Shown here: in pieces, positions 63,300 through 64,000 of the stretch | How positions within the stretch are numbered: the first letter of the stretch is position 1 | How the letters are laid out: each line of letters begins with the position of its first letter | Assembly (NCBI GenBank): GCA_947652115.1 | Contig: OX393570.1 | Location: forward strand, 12,668,950-12,732,949 | DNA: 64,000 nt | Direction: 5' to 3' | DNA from: Blastomussa wellsi | Taxonomy: Eukaryota; Cnidaria; Anthozoa; Scleractinia; Plerogyridae | Position numbers and translations under genes: made by a program | Notes under the pieces: model-generated | What the model saw: only the letters and a program-made list of their open reading frames with translations | Told to the model about the DNA's origin: nothing | Database searches by the model: none

Positions 63300-64000
63300 T
63301 TTTCTCCATCTGATATCCTGACCTCGAATTCTTCAGATGTACGCTGCTGAGGTCTTCTTCAGAGTTAACTCTGCGTCGTCTTAGACTATTGAATCCGGAC
63401 AACATGACATCCACTCAGATCTTTGAATACATGCAATTGACACTCCGCTTCAGCCTGAAATTTGCCCTTTATTCCACTTAATGATTCACTAGAAACATGA
63501 AACCAAGAAAAGATACAGAATTGATAAATATGCACTTAAAAAACTTAAAGAAACTAAAATATAACAAGATATACTTGTAAAGGAAAACATGACTACTTAC
63601 AAGATATGTACGGCACTCTGGAATAAACAACAAATGAAAAACTGACGTTATATACAGATTTTTTAGTGAAAACAATAGAGTTGACAAGGTCACGTAATAA
63701 ACAGTAAGGGATTACATAAGACGACAATGACAAACTTTATCTACCGGTACATTTTAATGTTCAGCACGGAAAAATAAACAAGCATAGAAATGGACTAATT
63801 GATGTTGAAAAACGGAAAGTAATTACAAAAAACAAGACTAAAGGTGACAGAACATAGAAAATGAACTCTCGTGGCTACATAGCCCCCCCCCCTCCCTAAT
63901 GAACTGCTAAAGTCCACAGTTCATTACTACAATGCGACTATTTTCAGACACAGAGTACGAAAAAATAAAATAAATAAAGCAAGGCAAAATCCAGAGTGCG
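63300..64000. other. AT-rich end of window, nothing recognised
   Basis: Contains a C9 run near 63,885. No gene supported. Confidence 0.35.

Noticed and set aside
1..64000. tRNA, rRNA or other structural RNA genes
   Set aside because: No cloverleaf or rRNA segment could be supported by reading.

Overview
The window looks like a piece of an animal genome, most likely an anthozoan cnidarian (coral or sea anemone). That is inferred from the mix: two Polinton/Maverick (adintovirus-like) proviruses, a DIRS-like retrotransposon, BEL/Pao, Penelope, L1/Tx1-like LINE and hAT remnants, many foldback MITEs, and spliced host exons of an SH2 protein that resembles SHIP inositol 5-phosphatases. There is no bacterial operon, CRISPR array or tRNA that I could support.

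Layout. (1) 1-15,254: Polinton copy 1, cut by the left window edge. Order: terminal hydrophobic protein (-), penton-like minor capsid protein (-), a conserved 543-residue protein (+), coiled-coil membrane protein (-), major capsid protein (+), packaging ATPase (+), five small unknown genes E-I (+), integrase (+), then protein-primed-type DNA polymerase B (-) running to the terminal repeat. The polymerase is interrupted by a LINE, a TA-flanked MITE and an unknown insert. (2) 16,449-21,102: DIRS-like YR retrotransposon (gag, RT-RNase H, tyrosine recombinase) with an internal minisatellite. (3) 21.1-30.3 kb: nested inverted repeats, MITEs, a LINE tail and a 225-bp tandem duplication. (4) 30,469-37,044: three exons that together encode one SH2 domain, with transposon-filled introns. 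(5) 38.5-44.7 kb: degenerate BEL/Pao, hAT transposase end, Penelope 3' end, gene fragments. (6) 46,039-57,038: Polinton copy 2, in opposite orientation, with both terminal inverted repeats and a nearly complete structural-gene block, but with most of the polymerase and the integrase catalytic core deleted. (7) 57-64 kb: foldback MITE, THAP-like remnant, dispersed repeats and two opposed Penelope fragments.

The genes of the Polintons fit a virus-like life cycle: integrase and polymerase for insertion and copying, ATPase for genome packaging, two capsid proteins for the shell, and several small membrane or unknown proteins. Both copies carry frameshifts and stops, so they are relics here. A few genes remain open: the 543-residue protein, E, G and H in copy 1; the minor capsid protein, E and H in copy 2. 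Several lesions are single-base changes in A-runs and could be assembly errors.
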